Source: a virus. From it: a DNA stretch of 45,284 nucleotides. The notes below the pieces were generated by a model. That model saw only the letters and a program-made list of their open reading frames with translations. It did not search any database and was not told where the DNA came from. Positions 15,574 to 22,380 of this stretch are shown here, piece by piece. The translations under genes and the position numbers were made by a program. Within the stretch, counting starts at the first letter, position 1; the number at the start of each line of letters is the position of its first letter. The stretch is taken from the IMG/VR virus record IMGVR_UViG_3300034108_002152, positions 1-45,284 of that record, one strand, 5' to 3'.

Positions 15574-16956
15574 ATGCACATAGATTTCATAGGAAAGGAT
15601 GCGATTGTACAAACTCCTGATGTTGCCTTTACTTATCAGGTAACAGAAAACCCAAGAGACTTTGATTCTCTTCGAGGTAATACTAATACGTTAGATTGGG
15701 ACGACGACAATAACTTCGTTGAAGATTATTTGATATTGCCTTATGGTAGTAACAACGACTTACCGGAGATTATTAAAAAGGCAGTTAAGAATAATGCTGT
15801 TGCTCCTGGTTGGTTGAGTAGAAAGACGGAGTTATTGTGGGGTCTAGGTCCTAGACTCTATAAAGAAGAGCTAAAAGATAATCGTATTGTAAAGACATGG
15901 GTAGAGGATAAGGATGTACAGAAATGGCTCGACTCATTTGACGCTGAACAATACTTACTCGATTCTTCAGAAGACTATCAACACATACAGGGCACATTTA
16001 CCCGTTTTGTTCTTAATCGAGGTTCTCGTCTAGGTAAGCCCTACATAAAAGAGTTATTACATATCCATCCGGATAAAGCTAGGTTAGCTAAAAGAAAAAA
16101 AGAAGAGCGTTCAAAAAAACCTACTCATTGTGTTTATGGTGACTGGAATAACATGTCGCATCCATCATTTTTATCAGAATATAAAGTCTACCCATTATTT
16201 GATTTTAAAGAGCCATTTGCTAAACCAAATGCAATTATGTATTCAAATAAGTATTCATTCTGTACAGATTACTATACCATCCCGGACATATACGGTTCAC
16301 TAGAATGGCTTAATAGAAGTACTGCCGTTCCTTTAATCTTCAAAGCATTGAGTAAAAACGCTATCAATTTGAAGTACCACATACTTTCGCCTTCTAAGTT
16401 TTGGGAAAAGAAGCGACAAGAAATGGAAGATAAGGCACGTAAAAAAGAAGTTCAATTCGAAGAAAGCATGTTCTTAGCCTATCAAACTGAATTTCTTAAA
16501 AAAATTGGAGAAGTATTAAGCGGAGAACAAAACACCGGAAAATACCTTCACACCGTTAAGGAGCTGGTAGTAGAAGGAGTAAATCTTTTAGAGCATTCTT
16601 GGGAAGTAAAAGTACTTGACCAAAACATTAAAGATTTTGTCGAAGCTCAAATACAAATTTCCCAACGAGCAGACAGAGCTGTGGCATCCGGTATTTCTTT
16701 ACACTCGGCTCTTGGAAACATGAGCGAAAACGGAAAAGTAGATTCAGGTTCTGAACAGCATTACGCTCTGATCAGTTACCTAAACACCGGTATTGATATT
16801 CAGGAAATGATTATCACCAAACCGATAAACTATGCGTTAAAAGCTAATTTCCCTGATAAAAACCTGAAAATTGGTTTCTATCACAACGTTCCTGAAAAAC
16901 AACAGGACGTATCACCAAAAGACCGTTCTATTAATACTTCACCTATAAAAGAATAA
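15574..16956 (+). CDS. Portal protein (460 aa)
   Basis: Size, position after the terminase and before the connector genes, and layout fit a portal: N-terminal wing region with DYLILPYGSNNDLPEIIKKAVKNN at about 50-72, a long middle with aromatic-rich stretches, and a helical C-terminal part (about 330-420, QNIKDFVEAQIQISQRADRA and following) that would form the crown and channel helices. It would be the dodecameric ring through which the terminase pumps DNA. Called from architecture and gene order of Bacteroidota phages, not from a catalytic motif. Confidence 0.7.
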   Translation: MHIDFIGKDAIVQTPDVAFTYQVTENPRDFDSLRGNTNTLDWDDDNNFVEDYLILPYGSNNDLPEIIKKAVKNNAVAPGWLSRKTELLWGLGPRLYKEELKDNRIVKTWVEDKDVQKWLDSFDAEQYLLDSSEDYQHIQGTFTRFVLNRGSRLGKPYIKELLHIHPDKARLAKRKKEERSKKPTHCVYGDWNNMSHPSFLSEYKVYPLFDFKEPFAKPNAIMYSNKYSFCTDYYTIPDIYGSLEWLNRSTAVPLIFKALSKNAINLKYHILSPSKFWEKKRQEMEDKARKKEVQFEESMFLAYQTEFLKKIGEVLSGEQNTGKYLHTVKELVVEGVNLLEHSWEVKVLDQNIKDFVEAQIQISQRADRAVASGISLHSALGNMSENGKVDSGSEQHYALISYLNTGIDIQEMIITKPINYALKANFPDKNLKIGFYHNVPEKQQDVSPKDRSINTSPIKE

Positions 16957-16958
16957 CG

Positions 16959-17933
16959 ATGAAAGTACTTTTTAAAGATGAAACATTTGCCGATGAGTTC
17001 AAAGAATTCTTAGGCTTTGTAGATGCCGATTTTACATTGAATAATTTAAAATCAGACATTCTTTCCGCTTCACGCGAACTCGTATCGTTTATTGGTAAAG
17101 AGCTTTATGAAAAAGCAGAAGAATTATTCGATGCTAATACAATTGATGAAGAAGATCCTGAATTCGAATTTCTTCAATTAGTAAAATATTGCACTGCTGT
17201 AAATGGATATCGCCTTTATGCTCCTGACAACGATTTGTCGCACACCAACGATGGTCGTAAAATGCGTAACGAAGAGCATGAGAAAAACGCCTTCGAATGG
17301 ATGATTGATGCTTCCGATAGTTCATTGGAAAAAAGATATTACAGAGTACTGGAACACCTTATCAATTACCTTGATGAGTTAGAAGATTCAGAAGAAGCAA
17401 AATTACTAGCCATTCATGCTATTTGGATTGAAACTGATGCATTCAAAAAACTTAAAAAACATTTCATCCAAAAAGTAGCTGATTTTGATGAGTTCTTCCC
17501 AATCAACTCCAAATTACTTTTAATCAAGTTAGAACCCGGACTATCACTAGCCGAAAAGAATCTGATTTTACCAAGAGTTGGAAAAACAAAGTATGAACAA
17601 CTCTTGGCAGAACCAACCGAAGATGATGCTTCCATCATTCACGCAATTAAGGAAGTTTGTGCTTATTATTCGCTTTCGTGGGCTATTCCTCGAATGAGCG
17701 TCAATATTCTTCCAACCGGAATACTGCAAAAATACTCATCCGATAGAGCGAGTTCTAAAGCTTCGATGGTTCCTGCACTAAACGAATCACAATGGACGGC
17801 CGAATCATTCTTGAATGATGCTCACAGAGCAGCTATTGATTTGGAAAACTTACTCAAACCGGCTCCGGATCCAACCGACAAAAACATTAACCCAACGATA
17901 ACTTATAACGACCAATCTTTCAACTGTATTTAA
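16959..17933 (+). CDS. DUF6712-like head-tail connector protein (324 aa)
   Basis: Helical protein directly after the portal, with the layout of the DUF6712 family found at this place in Bacteroidota phages: acidic N-terminal helices, central KLLAIHAIWIETDAFKKLKK at about 147-167, and a C-terminal part with CAYYSLSWAIPRMSV at about 230-244. A role as connector or adaptor between portal and tail is inferred from position and family. Confidence 0.6.
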   Translation: MKVLFKDETFADEFKEFLGFVDADFTLNNLKSDILSASRELVSFIGKELYEKAEELFDANTIDEEDPEFEFLQLVKYCTAVNGYRLYAPDNDLSHTNDGRKMRNEEHEKNAFEWMIDASDSSLEKRYYRVLEHLINYLDELEDSEEAKLLAIHAIWIETDAFKKLKKHFIQKVADFDEFFPINSKLLLIKLEPGLSLAEKNLILPRVGKTKYEQLLAEPTEDDASIIHAIKEVCAYYSLSWAIPRMSVNILPTGILQKYSSDRASSKASMVPALNESQWTAESFLNDAHRAAIDLENLLKPAPDPTDKNINPTITYNDQSFNCI

Positions 17934-17934
17934 T

Positions 17935-18318
17935 ATGAAAACAATTCAATTATCATTAGCTTTTTTTTACTTTTTATTTATTCAAAGCATTAAGGATGGT
18001 TTCAAAAAAACACGTTTGTTTATTTCATACAAACTAAAATCAGCATTTTACTCAGTAATTAACTTCCGCAAATCACTCAAATTCAAAAAGTATGAACGTG
18101 TGTTGGAAGAAGCTTTATACAAAGAAGAACTTTCTCAAGCCGATTTGATGATAACTATCAAAAATCGAATTAAAAACTTCTACCCAAAAGGGGTTTCAGA
18201 TTACATTCCTTTATCTTGGAAGCAAAAAAGAGAGATTAAAGCAGCTATCGAATTCGAGTATGGAGACCAGATGGCAAAGTATAAAGTAAAACTCAACAAA
18301 AACCTAAAATTCGTTTAA
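17935..18318 (+). CDS. Basic hypothetical protein with N-terminal hydrophobic segment (127 aa)
   Basis: Starts 1 nt after the previous stop and its stop overlaps the next start by one base. Residues 4-18 are hydrophobic and aromatic; the rest is rich in Lys and Arg. The short hydrophobic start could be a membrane anchor or buried helix. Function unknown; likely a virion morphogenesis gene because of its place. Confidence 0.6.
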   Translation: MKTIQLSLAFFYFLFIQSIKDGFKKTRLFISYKLKSAFYSVINFRKSLKFKKYERVLEEALYKEELSQADLMITIKNRIKNFYPKGVSDYIPLSWKQKREIKAAIEFEYGDQMAKYKVKLNKNLKFV

Positions 18319-19253
18319 TGCACACCGTCAGTATTCCAGAGCTCAACATTGAAAATTTTATTCCGGCTGATTTATCGGAATGCGACAGTCAGCAATATAT
18401 GGATATGTCGGGTTTAATTTTTCTCCACCAAACCGCTCAATTATCTTATGAAGAGTTCAGAATTCATGCCATTTACAAATTAATGAACATGAAAGCTGCG
18501 GAATCAAAACGCAACCTTAATTCCAACAAAAAGCTAACTGAAGAAGAAGAAAACAAATATGCAAATGCCTATCGGATATCGGAATTAATCGACACCTTTT
18601 TTGATGAGAACGAAGAACATCAAAAAATCATCAAACAGAATTTTATTCATAACCCAATTCCAAGTTTTAAGCCGCTTTTAACTACTTATTACGGACCACA
18701 AGATTTATTGAGTAATATGAAGTTTGGCGAATACACCGATGCTTTGCGTCTGTTCAATCAAATCAATGCAACCGGTCAAATGGAATTGCTATTTCCATTT
18801 GTGGCAATCCTTTACAGAAAAAAGAAATCATTCATATTCTTCCGAAAATGGTTAAATAAATACAACGGGGATTCACGTTTATCATACAACCAGGCTTCTG
18901 TTGACGCAAGAGCTAAAGTATTCGAAAACGTGCCTATTGGGTTCATCTATGGCGTGTATCTCCTTTTCGGAAGTTTTCAAAAATTCCTCGCTACTGCAGA
19001 AATACAATGGGGCAGTAGTTCCTTAAATTTTGCTATCATTTTCAATGCGGAGGGAAGCGACGATCCTGAAACCATACCCGGCTTAGGAATGGATTCTGTC
19101 ATGTTTGCCATTTCTGAATCAAACGTGTTCGGGAATAAAAAACAACTCAACGACACACCGCTTATCGAGGTGTTGATTCGTATGTACGACATCAGAAAAA
19201 GAGATTTAGAACTTAAAAAACAACAAGAAGATGCTAACCGTAAATCAACTTAA
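18318..19253 (+). CDS. Hypothetical virion morphogenesis protein (311 aa)
   Basis: Mostly helical protein with a charged N-terminal half. A basic segment RKKKSFIFFRKWLNKYNGD is at about 167-185, and GFIYGVYLLFGSFQKFLA at about 206-223 is hydrophobic. It lies among connector and tail genes and overlaps the next gene by 23 nt in another frame. I looked for a slippery site that would fuse the two, as in tail assembly chaperones, and found none. Function not recognised. Confidence 0.6.
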   Translation: MHTVSIPELNIENFIPADLSECDSQQYMDMSGLIFLHQTAQLSYEEFRIHAIYKLMNMKAAESKRNLNSNKKLTEEEENKYANAYRISELIDTFFDENEEHQKIIKQNFIHNPIPSFKPLLTTYYGPQDLLSNMKFGEYTDALRLFNQINATGQMELLFPFVAILYRKKKSFIFFRKWLNKYNGDSRLSYNQASVDARAKVFENVPIGFIYGVYLLFGSFQKFLATAEIQWGSSSLNFAIIFNAEGSDDPETIPGLGMDSVMFAISESNVFGNKKQLNDTPLIEVLIRMYDIRKRDLELKKQQEDANRKST

Positions 19254-19680
19254 AAGTTTACTTCAGGAATCACAAACGGAAATCCCCGGACTTAACAAAA
19301 ACATGCTTTTGTTAGACGATTCCGAACTAACCAATTTTCTAAAGGATTTAAAAACTACCGAAAACTGTGTTTTAATAGGTATCATGCCTCAGTTTCTTCC
19401 AAAAGGAACGGAAGACAGTATTCGATTTATCTCACAGCTCCAGTTCATGATTCTTAAAAAGTCAGCAGACAAAGATTTCAAAAATCATGATGAGTATTTA
19501 GCAATGTTTCAAGAAACTCAGGATTTAATGATGCTTTTTGTTCAAAAACTATTTGGCGAAAAAATGGAAGATTTATGTGGCGGAACAGCCGAATATATCG
19601 AAGAATCTCTTTCCATTTATCCGGTGTGGCGTAAAGCTCAATGCAACGGTTGGGCTTTAGAAATAGATTTGTTAAGTTAA
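19231..19680 (+). CDS. Conserved-type phage protein, possible tail completion (149 aa)
   Basis: Starts inside the 3' end of the previous gene. Mixed alpha/beta protein with a Met/Leu-rich central part and YPVWRKAQCNGWALEIDLLS at the end. Size and place between connector and tape measure genes suit a tail completion or neck protein. No family is recognised with confidence. Confidence 0.55.
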   Translation: MLTVNQLKSLLQESQTEIPGLNKNMLLLDDSELTNFLKDLKTTENCVLIGIMPQFLPKGTEDSIRFISQLQFMILKKSADKDFKNHDEYLAMFQETQDLMMLFVQKLFGEKMEDLCGGTAEYIEESLSIYPVWRKAQCNGWALEIDLLS

Positions 19681-19684
19681 ATTA

Positions 19685-19704
19685 TTTCCGTATATTTACG
19701 GAAA
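19685..19704 (+). promoter_or_regulatory. Rightward promoter overlapped by TTTCCGTA dyad
   Basis: TTTCCGTATATTTACGGAAA: 8-bp arms around TATT, with TATATTTA (19691-19698) as the likely -7 box inside the dyad. The start codon of the next gene is at 19714, so the leader would be only about 8 nt. Confidence 0.6.
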
Positions 19705-19713
19705 CTTTATAAC

Positions 19714-19956
19714 ATGAACCAACTAGAAATCGATTTGCTTTTCAACGAAGTCATTAAGCAAAGAGGCGTTTATCACAAATTAGAAGGAATCACTGAAAAC
19801 ATGATTTACAACTGGCGAAAAGGCCGTGGCAAAAAACCAGATATCGGAACCATGCTCGGTGTTTTGTTTCAATTAAATCTTATCGGAGTACTTGATAAAA
19901 GCAACAAAGGAATTACCTATATAAAAATGAATTACAAAGGTGAAATAGTTCAATAA
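19714..19956 (+). CDS. Small HTH-like protein, putative regulator (80 aa)
   Basis: Residues about 10-50 (VYHKLEGITENMIYNWRKGR and around) resemble a helix-turn-helix with a basic recognition helix, as in small Cro/XRE-like proteins. It has its own promoter covered by a dyad, which suggests self-repression. It sits within the portal operon 33 nt after the previous stop, and the next gene follows after 1 nt. The same dyad controls the leftward cassette at 14.85 kb, so this protein is a candidate regulator of both. Confidence 0.55.
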   Translation: MNQLEIDLLFNEVIKQRGVYHKLEGITENMIYNWRKGRGKKPDIGTMLGVLFQLNLIGVLDKSNKGITYIKMNYKGEIVQ

Positions 19957-19957
19957 A

Positions 19958-20332
19958 ATGGCAAACTTACTCAAACAACGAACCAATAACGACGACGACA
20001 TCCTTCAAGGTCGTTTCGTTCGTAAAATGCTACAGGAAACAGCAAATGAAATCCAACAGGCTTCTTCAAAAAAAATGGGTTCGTTTAAATCTTCCTTTTG
20101 GGCAAATCGTTCGTTTTCAGTCACCGATAACGAAATGCATTATGATCACCTCAAAGTGCATCGCTTCATCGATATGCGAACCAGAACCGCAAGTGATGGA
20201 ACCAAGCAAAAGAAAAAGTTTTACCCAATTCACAACCGTATTGTAATGGGACAATATAGTCAGTTAGTGCGTGAATTATCGTTTGGGTTTACGGAAGAAA
20301 TTAAAAACCAACTAAGGTCTATCGGAGACTAA
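19958..20332 (+). CDS. Hypothetical phage protein (124 aa)
   Basis: Basic, polar protein with FKSSFWANRSFSVTD at about 43-57 and HRFIDMRTRT at about 68-77, a pattern like small tail-terminator or head-tail joining proteins with a beta core and helices. It lies in the connector/tail region. Function is inferred from position only. Confidence 0.55.
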   Translation: MANLLKQRTNNDDDILQGRFVRKMLQETANEIQQASSKKMGSFKSSFWANRSFSVTDNEMHYDHLKVHRFIDMRTRTASDGTKQKKKFYPIHNRIVMGQYSQLVRELSFGFTEEIKNQLRSIGD

Positions 20333-20406
20333 AAATTTTTTATTTTTCTTACAATAATTGGAATGCTTTTTGAGTTTGTTTAAATTAACTAATAAATAAA
20401 CTTATT

Positions 20407-20571
20407 ATGGCAAAAAAGAAAAACCAACTCAAAGCAGCTCACAAAGTTTTCAGGCATTATTTTATGGTTTTGTGCGAAAGTGAACACATGGATGATCTTT
20501 CACTTCGAAAAGAATTCATTTTTGCCCTAGATACTATCAAACAAACCTACAAAGCACAAAAGGGAAATTAA
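20407..20571 (+). CDS. Small basic helical protein (54 aa)
   Basis: Short frame (MAKKKNQLKAAHKVFRHYF...) ending in a TAA that forms the loop of the terminator. Basic N-terminus, then a helical acidic-to-basic body. Regular amino-acid use and a good A-rich upstream region support it. Function unknown. Confidence 0.6.
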   Translation: MAKKKNQLKAAHKVFRHYFMVLCESEHMDDLSLRKEFIFALDTIKQTYKAQKGN

Positions 20572-20582
20572 TTCCCTTTTTT
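20558..20582 (+). terminator. Terminator of the portal operon, overlapping a stop codon
   Basis: Stem AAAAGGGAA (20558-20566) / TTCCCTTTT (20572-20580), 5-nt loop containing the stop codon of the 54-aa gene, followed by TT. It separates the portal operon from the lipoprotein gene. Confidence 0.75.
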
Positions 20583-20584
20583 CG

Positions 20585-20592
20585 TATATTTG
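20585..20592 (+). promoter_or_regulatory. Host-type -7 box for the lipoprotein gene
   Basis: TATATTTG fits the Bacteroidota TAnnTTTG box exactly, 25 nt upstream of the lipoprotein start. There is no CATGTTACA element, so this gene probably uses the unmodified host RNA polymerase and can be on in the lysogen. Confidence 0.6.
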
Positions 20593-20617
20593 AGTTTTAA
20601 ACATAATAATTTACAAT

Positions 20618-21148
20618 ATGAAAAAAATTCTAATTTTTGTATTTTTTATCTTTTTATCCTGTAAACAGGAAGTTGTTGAACAAGAAAGAATTTATACTGC
20701 TGAGGAGAATTATGTTCTTTATATGCAAATTGGAGAGACTAAGGATAAGGCCTTAATGCAATATACTATTGAAAGTCTTGAAAAACTAATTACAGATTCA
20801 ATATCAATTGATTTGAAAAGTAAAATATTAAAATCGGTAGATAGTTTAAAAATCATTTATGAAAAAATGCCAAAGCCAAAGCCAATAGATTTGGTTACAG
20901 ATGAAGATATTGATAAACAATTTTCAAATTATAACGGTTCTCACATTAAACTTGAAGAATATATAATTACCAACATGAACAATCCGGATAGTTATGAGCA
21001 TGTTTCTTCTAGTTATAAAAAGTTTGATGATTACTTACTTGTTTTATTGAAATTTAGAGGAACTAATGCTTATGGTGGTGTTGTGACACAAGAAGTATCT
21101 GCAAAATGTTCTTTATTTAATGGGGATGTAATAGAAATAATCAAATAA
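20618..21148 (+). CDS. Lipoprotein, probable lysogenic-conversion gene (176 aa)
   Basis: Classic lipoprotein signal: MKK, hydrophobic residues 4-13, then LSC with Cys15 as lipidation site, followed by a charged soluble domain. It has its own host-type promoter and its own terminator, inside a late region, which is the usual layout of a moron expressed from the prophage. Phage lipoproteins of this kind often change the cell surface or exclude other phages, but nothing in the sequence identifies the activity. Confidence 0.75.
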   Translation: MKKILIFVFFIFLSCKQEVVEQERIYTAEENYVLYMQIGETKDKALMQYTIESLEKLITDSISIDLKSKILKSVDSLKIIYEKMPKPKPIDLVTDEDIDKQFSNYNGSHIKLEEYIITNMNNPDSYEHVSSSYKKFDDYLLVLLKFRGTNAYGGVVTQEVSAKCSLFNGDVIEIIK

Positions 21149-21149
21149 C

Positions 21150-21171
21150 AAAGCCCCTTTCGGGGCTTTTA
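21150..21171. terminator. Bidirectional terminator after the lipoprotein gene
   Basis: Stem AAAGCCCC (21150-21157) / GGGGCTTT (21162-21169), loop TTTC, T run on the plus strand. It lies between the convergent lipoprotein gene and the leftward operon ending at 21174. Confidence 0.85.
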
Positions 21172-21173
21172 TT

Positions 21174-21566
21174 TTAGCTTTCAACAAACAGGCGTTCGTC
21201 ATAATCACAATAAATACTTCGGTCTTTATCTACTAAAAAAACACAGTTCCCTTTTTTAGTCCACAACCAGCCTTCTTCCAGTTCGTCATGTTCATCCATC
21301 TTTAGGCGGGTAGTGTTTCTATAAAGCCCTTCACATTCTGTCGATTCCACCAACTCTAGTTGATCAATATTGTTTTCTACAAAGTTTCGCACCTGTTCTT
21401 CATCATAATAAATTTTCTTTCCGGTGCTAAACGTAAGTAATAAAGGATTTCTTTCGTTCTTTTGTGCATCATCATACACTTTTCTAATGCACTCATTAAA
21501 ACTTATGCCGGTTATGCTCATCGTGGCTCCATCTAAATAACGAACCACACAGTTAACCTTACTCAT
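21174..21566 (-). CDS. Hypothetical acidic protein (130 aa)
   Basis: Last gene of a leftward operon inside the late region. Acidic soluble protein of alpha/beta character, with DEHDELEEGW at about 91-100 and YCDYDERLFVES at the end. It overlaps the upstream gene by 8 nt. No family is recognised. Orientation and repressor-type operators upstream suggest expression outside the late programme. Confidence 0.65.
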   Translation of the reverse strand: MSKVNCVVRYLDGATMSITGISFNECIRKVYDDAQKNERNPLLLTFSTGKKIYYDEEQVRNFVENNIDQLELVESTECEGLYRNTTRLKMDEHDELEEGWLWTKKGNCVFLVDKDRSIYCDYDERLFVES

Positions 21567-21888
21567 GATGCACCTCCATTTCTACAACCAAAGCAACGCG
21601 ATGATTTTCTAAAAACTTAATGGTTTCCACCACATCGGCATCATGGTTAATGGTGTTGTGCTTTTCAATCGGAACACATAAGTCGTTAACAGTGTTAATG
21701 GCGTTTTGCCATTCAGCTCTAACCTCGGGGTCGTTCATAAACTCTTCGTCTAAATGAACCACCACTTGATTAATAAGGAATTCTTTTAAGCTGATAAGTT
21801 CTTCTACACCAATCGATTTAATCGTGGTTAAGAATTCAATCGGAAATAATAACCAATTGGGATGCGGATTGTTGTTTTTGTTCTGCAT
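21559..21888 (-). CDS. Hypothetical acidic helical protein (109 aa)
   Basis: Second gene of the leftward operon. Acidic protein starting MQNKNNNPHPNWLL, with helical segments about 18-45 and 55-75, and a His-rich end (EVHHE). It overlaps the downstream gene by 8 nt, and its 5' end overlaps the small membrane-protein frame upstream by 53 nt. Function not recognised. Confidence 0.65.
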   Translation of the reverse strand: MQNKNNNPHPNWLLFPIEFLTTIKSIGVEELISLKEFLINQVVVHLDEEFMNDPEVRAEWQNAINTVNDLCVPIEKHNTINHDADVVETIKFLENHRVALVVEMEVHHE

Positions 21889-22015
21889 GAGATATATAAA
21901 TTAAAAAACCTACCCATAGGCTGCAGAACAAAAACAACCAAAGTTGAAGTGATGCCCCGTTTCTCTCGGAGCTTCCTATGGGATAGGCTGGATTTTTTAC
22001 TAATGAAATGTACAT
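21836..22015 (-). CDS. Small single-pass membrane protein (59 aa), tentative
   Basis: Starting at 22015 (MYISLVKNPAYPIGSSERNG) the frame encodes one clear membrane segment, about residues 26-43 (LQLWLFLFCSLWVGFLIYIS region), then a polar tail. A different frame over the same DNA is also open, and the 3' end overlaps the next gene by 53 nt, so the call is tentative. The hydrophobic block with polar flanks favours this frame. Confidence 0.4.
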   Translation of the reverse strand: MYISLVKNPAYPIGSSERNGASLQLWLFLFCSLWVGFLIYISHAEQKQQSASQLVIISD

Positions 22016-22094
22016 GGTTATTTTTATTCTGCACAACAAACGTACCGTAAACCTTTCAAACCACCAAAAAAAACTTGTGTATTTACATAAAGTT

Positions 22095-22128
22095 CTACTT
22101 ATATGTAAAATAATTTACTTAGGTGTAA
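22095..22128. promoter_or_regulatory. Pair of 14-bp operator dyads (22-kb control region)
   Basis: CTACTTATATGTAA at 22095-22108 and TTACTTAGGTGTAA at 22115-22128, starts 20 bp apart. They match the operators beside the repressor gene (32634, 32664) and upstream of the fibre operon (43238, 43258). They lie upstream of the leftward operon. Confidence 0.65.
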
Positions 22129-22148
22129 TGTAATTGGGTAAGAATATT

Positions 22149-22235
22149 TATATTTGAATCGGTTTTTAAGGGTTTATAAATTGCATTGTTCTATCATGTC
22201 AAAACCGCTATGTCGCCATACATAGCGGTTTTTAT
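22149..22235 (+). ncRNA. Candidate short transcript between a TATATTTG box and an orphan terminator
   Basis: TATATTTG at 22149-22156 is a perfect -7 box; a strong terminator begins 45 nt later. A transcript starting near 22163 would be about 70 nt long and contain no convincing protein. No good -33 element is visible. This may be a small regulatory RNA, for example acting with the immunity operators just upstream, but it is a prediction from signals only. Confidence 0.35.
22201..22235 (+). terminator. Strong orphan terminator upstream of the tape-measure promoter
   Basis: Perfect 13-bp stem AAAACCGCTATGT (22201-22213) / ACATAGCGGTTTT (22220-22232), 6-nt loop, followed by T-rich DNA. No rightward gene precedes it since the lipoprotein gene, which has its own terminator. 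It also insulates the next promoter. Confidence 0.85.
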
Positions 22236-22241
22236 TTTTTT

Positions 22242-22306
22242 ACACTCCAACTCTGGAGAGTAAACTATCCAAGGTTAGAGAGTAAACGCTCCAATTTTGT
22301 TAGTAA
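22242..22306 (+). repeat. Three tandem 21-22 bp direct repeats upstream of late promoter E
   Basis: Units at 22242-22263, 22264-22285 (22 bp each) and 22286-22306 (21 bp) share the pattern AC-nn-TCCAA-nnnTnn-(a)nAGTAA. They end 20 bp before CATGTTACA of promoter E. Two helical turns per unit suits side-by-side binding of a regulator; 22 bp is also a usual iteron length. Confidence 0.65.
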
Positions 22307-22326
22307 ACAAAAAAAAGCGTAAATCT

Positions 22327-22364
22327 CATGTTACATCTTTTTACATTTTTTCAAAGCAATTTTG
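22327..22364 (+). promoter_or_regulatory. Late promoter E (CATGTTACA class) for the tail operon
   Basis: CATGTTACA at 22327-22335 and CAATTTTG at 22357-22364, 21 bp apart, with the tape-measure start codon 17 nt downstream. It differs from the other four sites in having T, not A, after CATGTTACA. Confidence 0.7.
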
Positions 22365-22380
22365 AACAAAATGTAATCAC

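Noticed and set aside
18318-19680. Possible programmed frameshift pair (tail assembly chaperones)
   Set aside because: The two genes overlap by 23 nt in different frames, but no slippery heptamer was seen, the second has its own start, and they are far from the tape measure gene.
8649-22197. ATTGTTCTATCAT shared at 8649-8661 and 22185-22197, each just before a terminator
   Set aside because: Only two copies of a 13-mer; several such matches are expected by chance in 45 kb of AT-rich sequence, and other terminators lack it.
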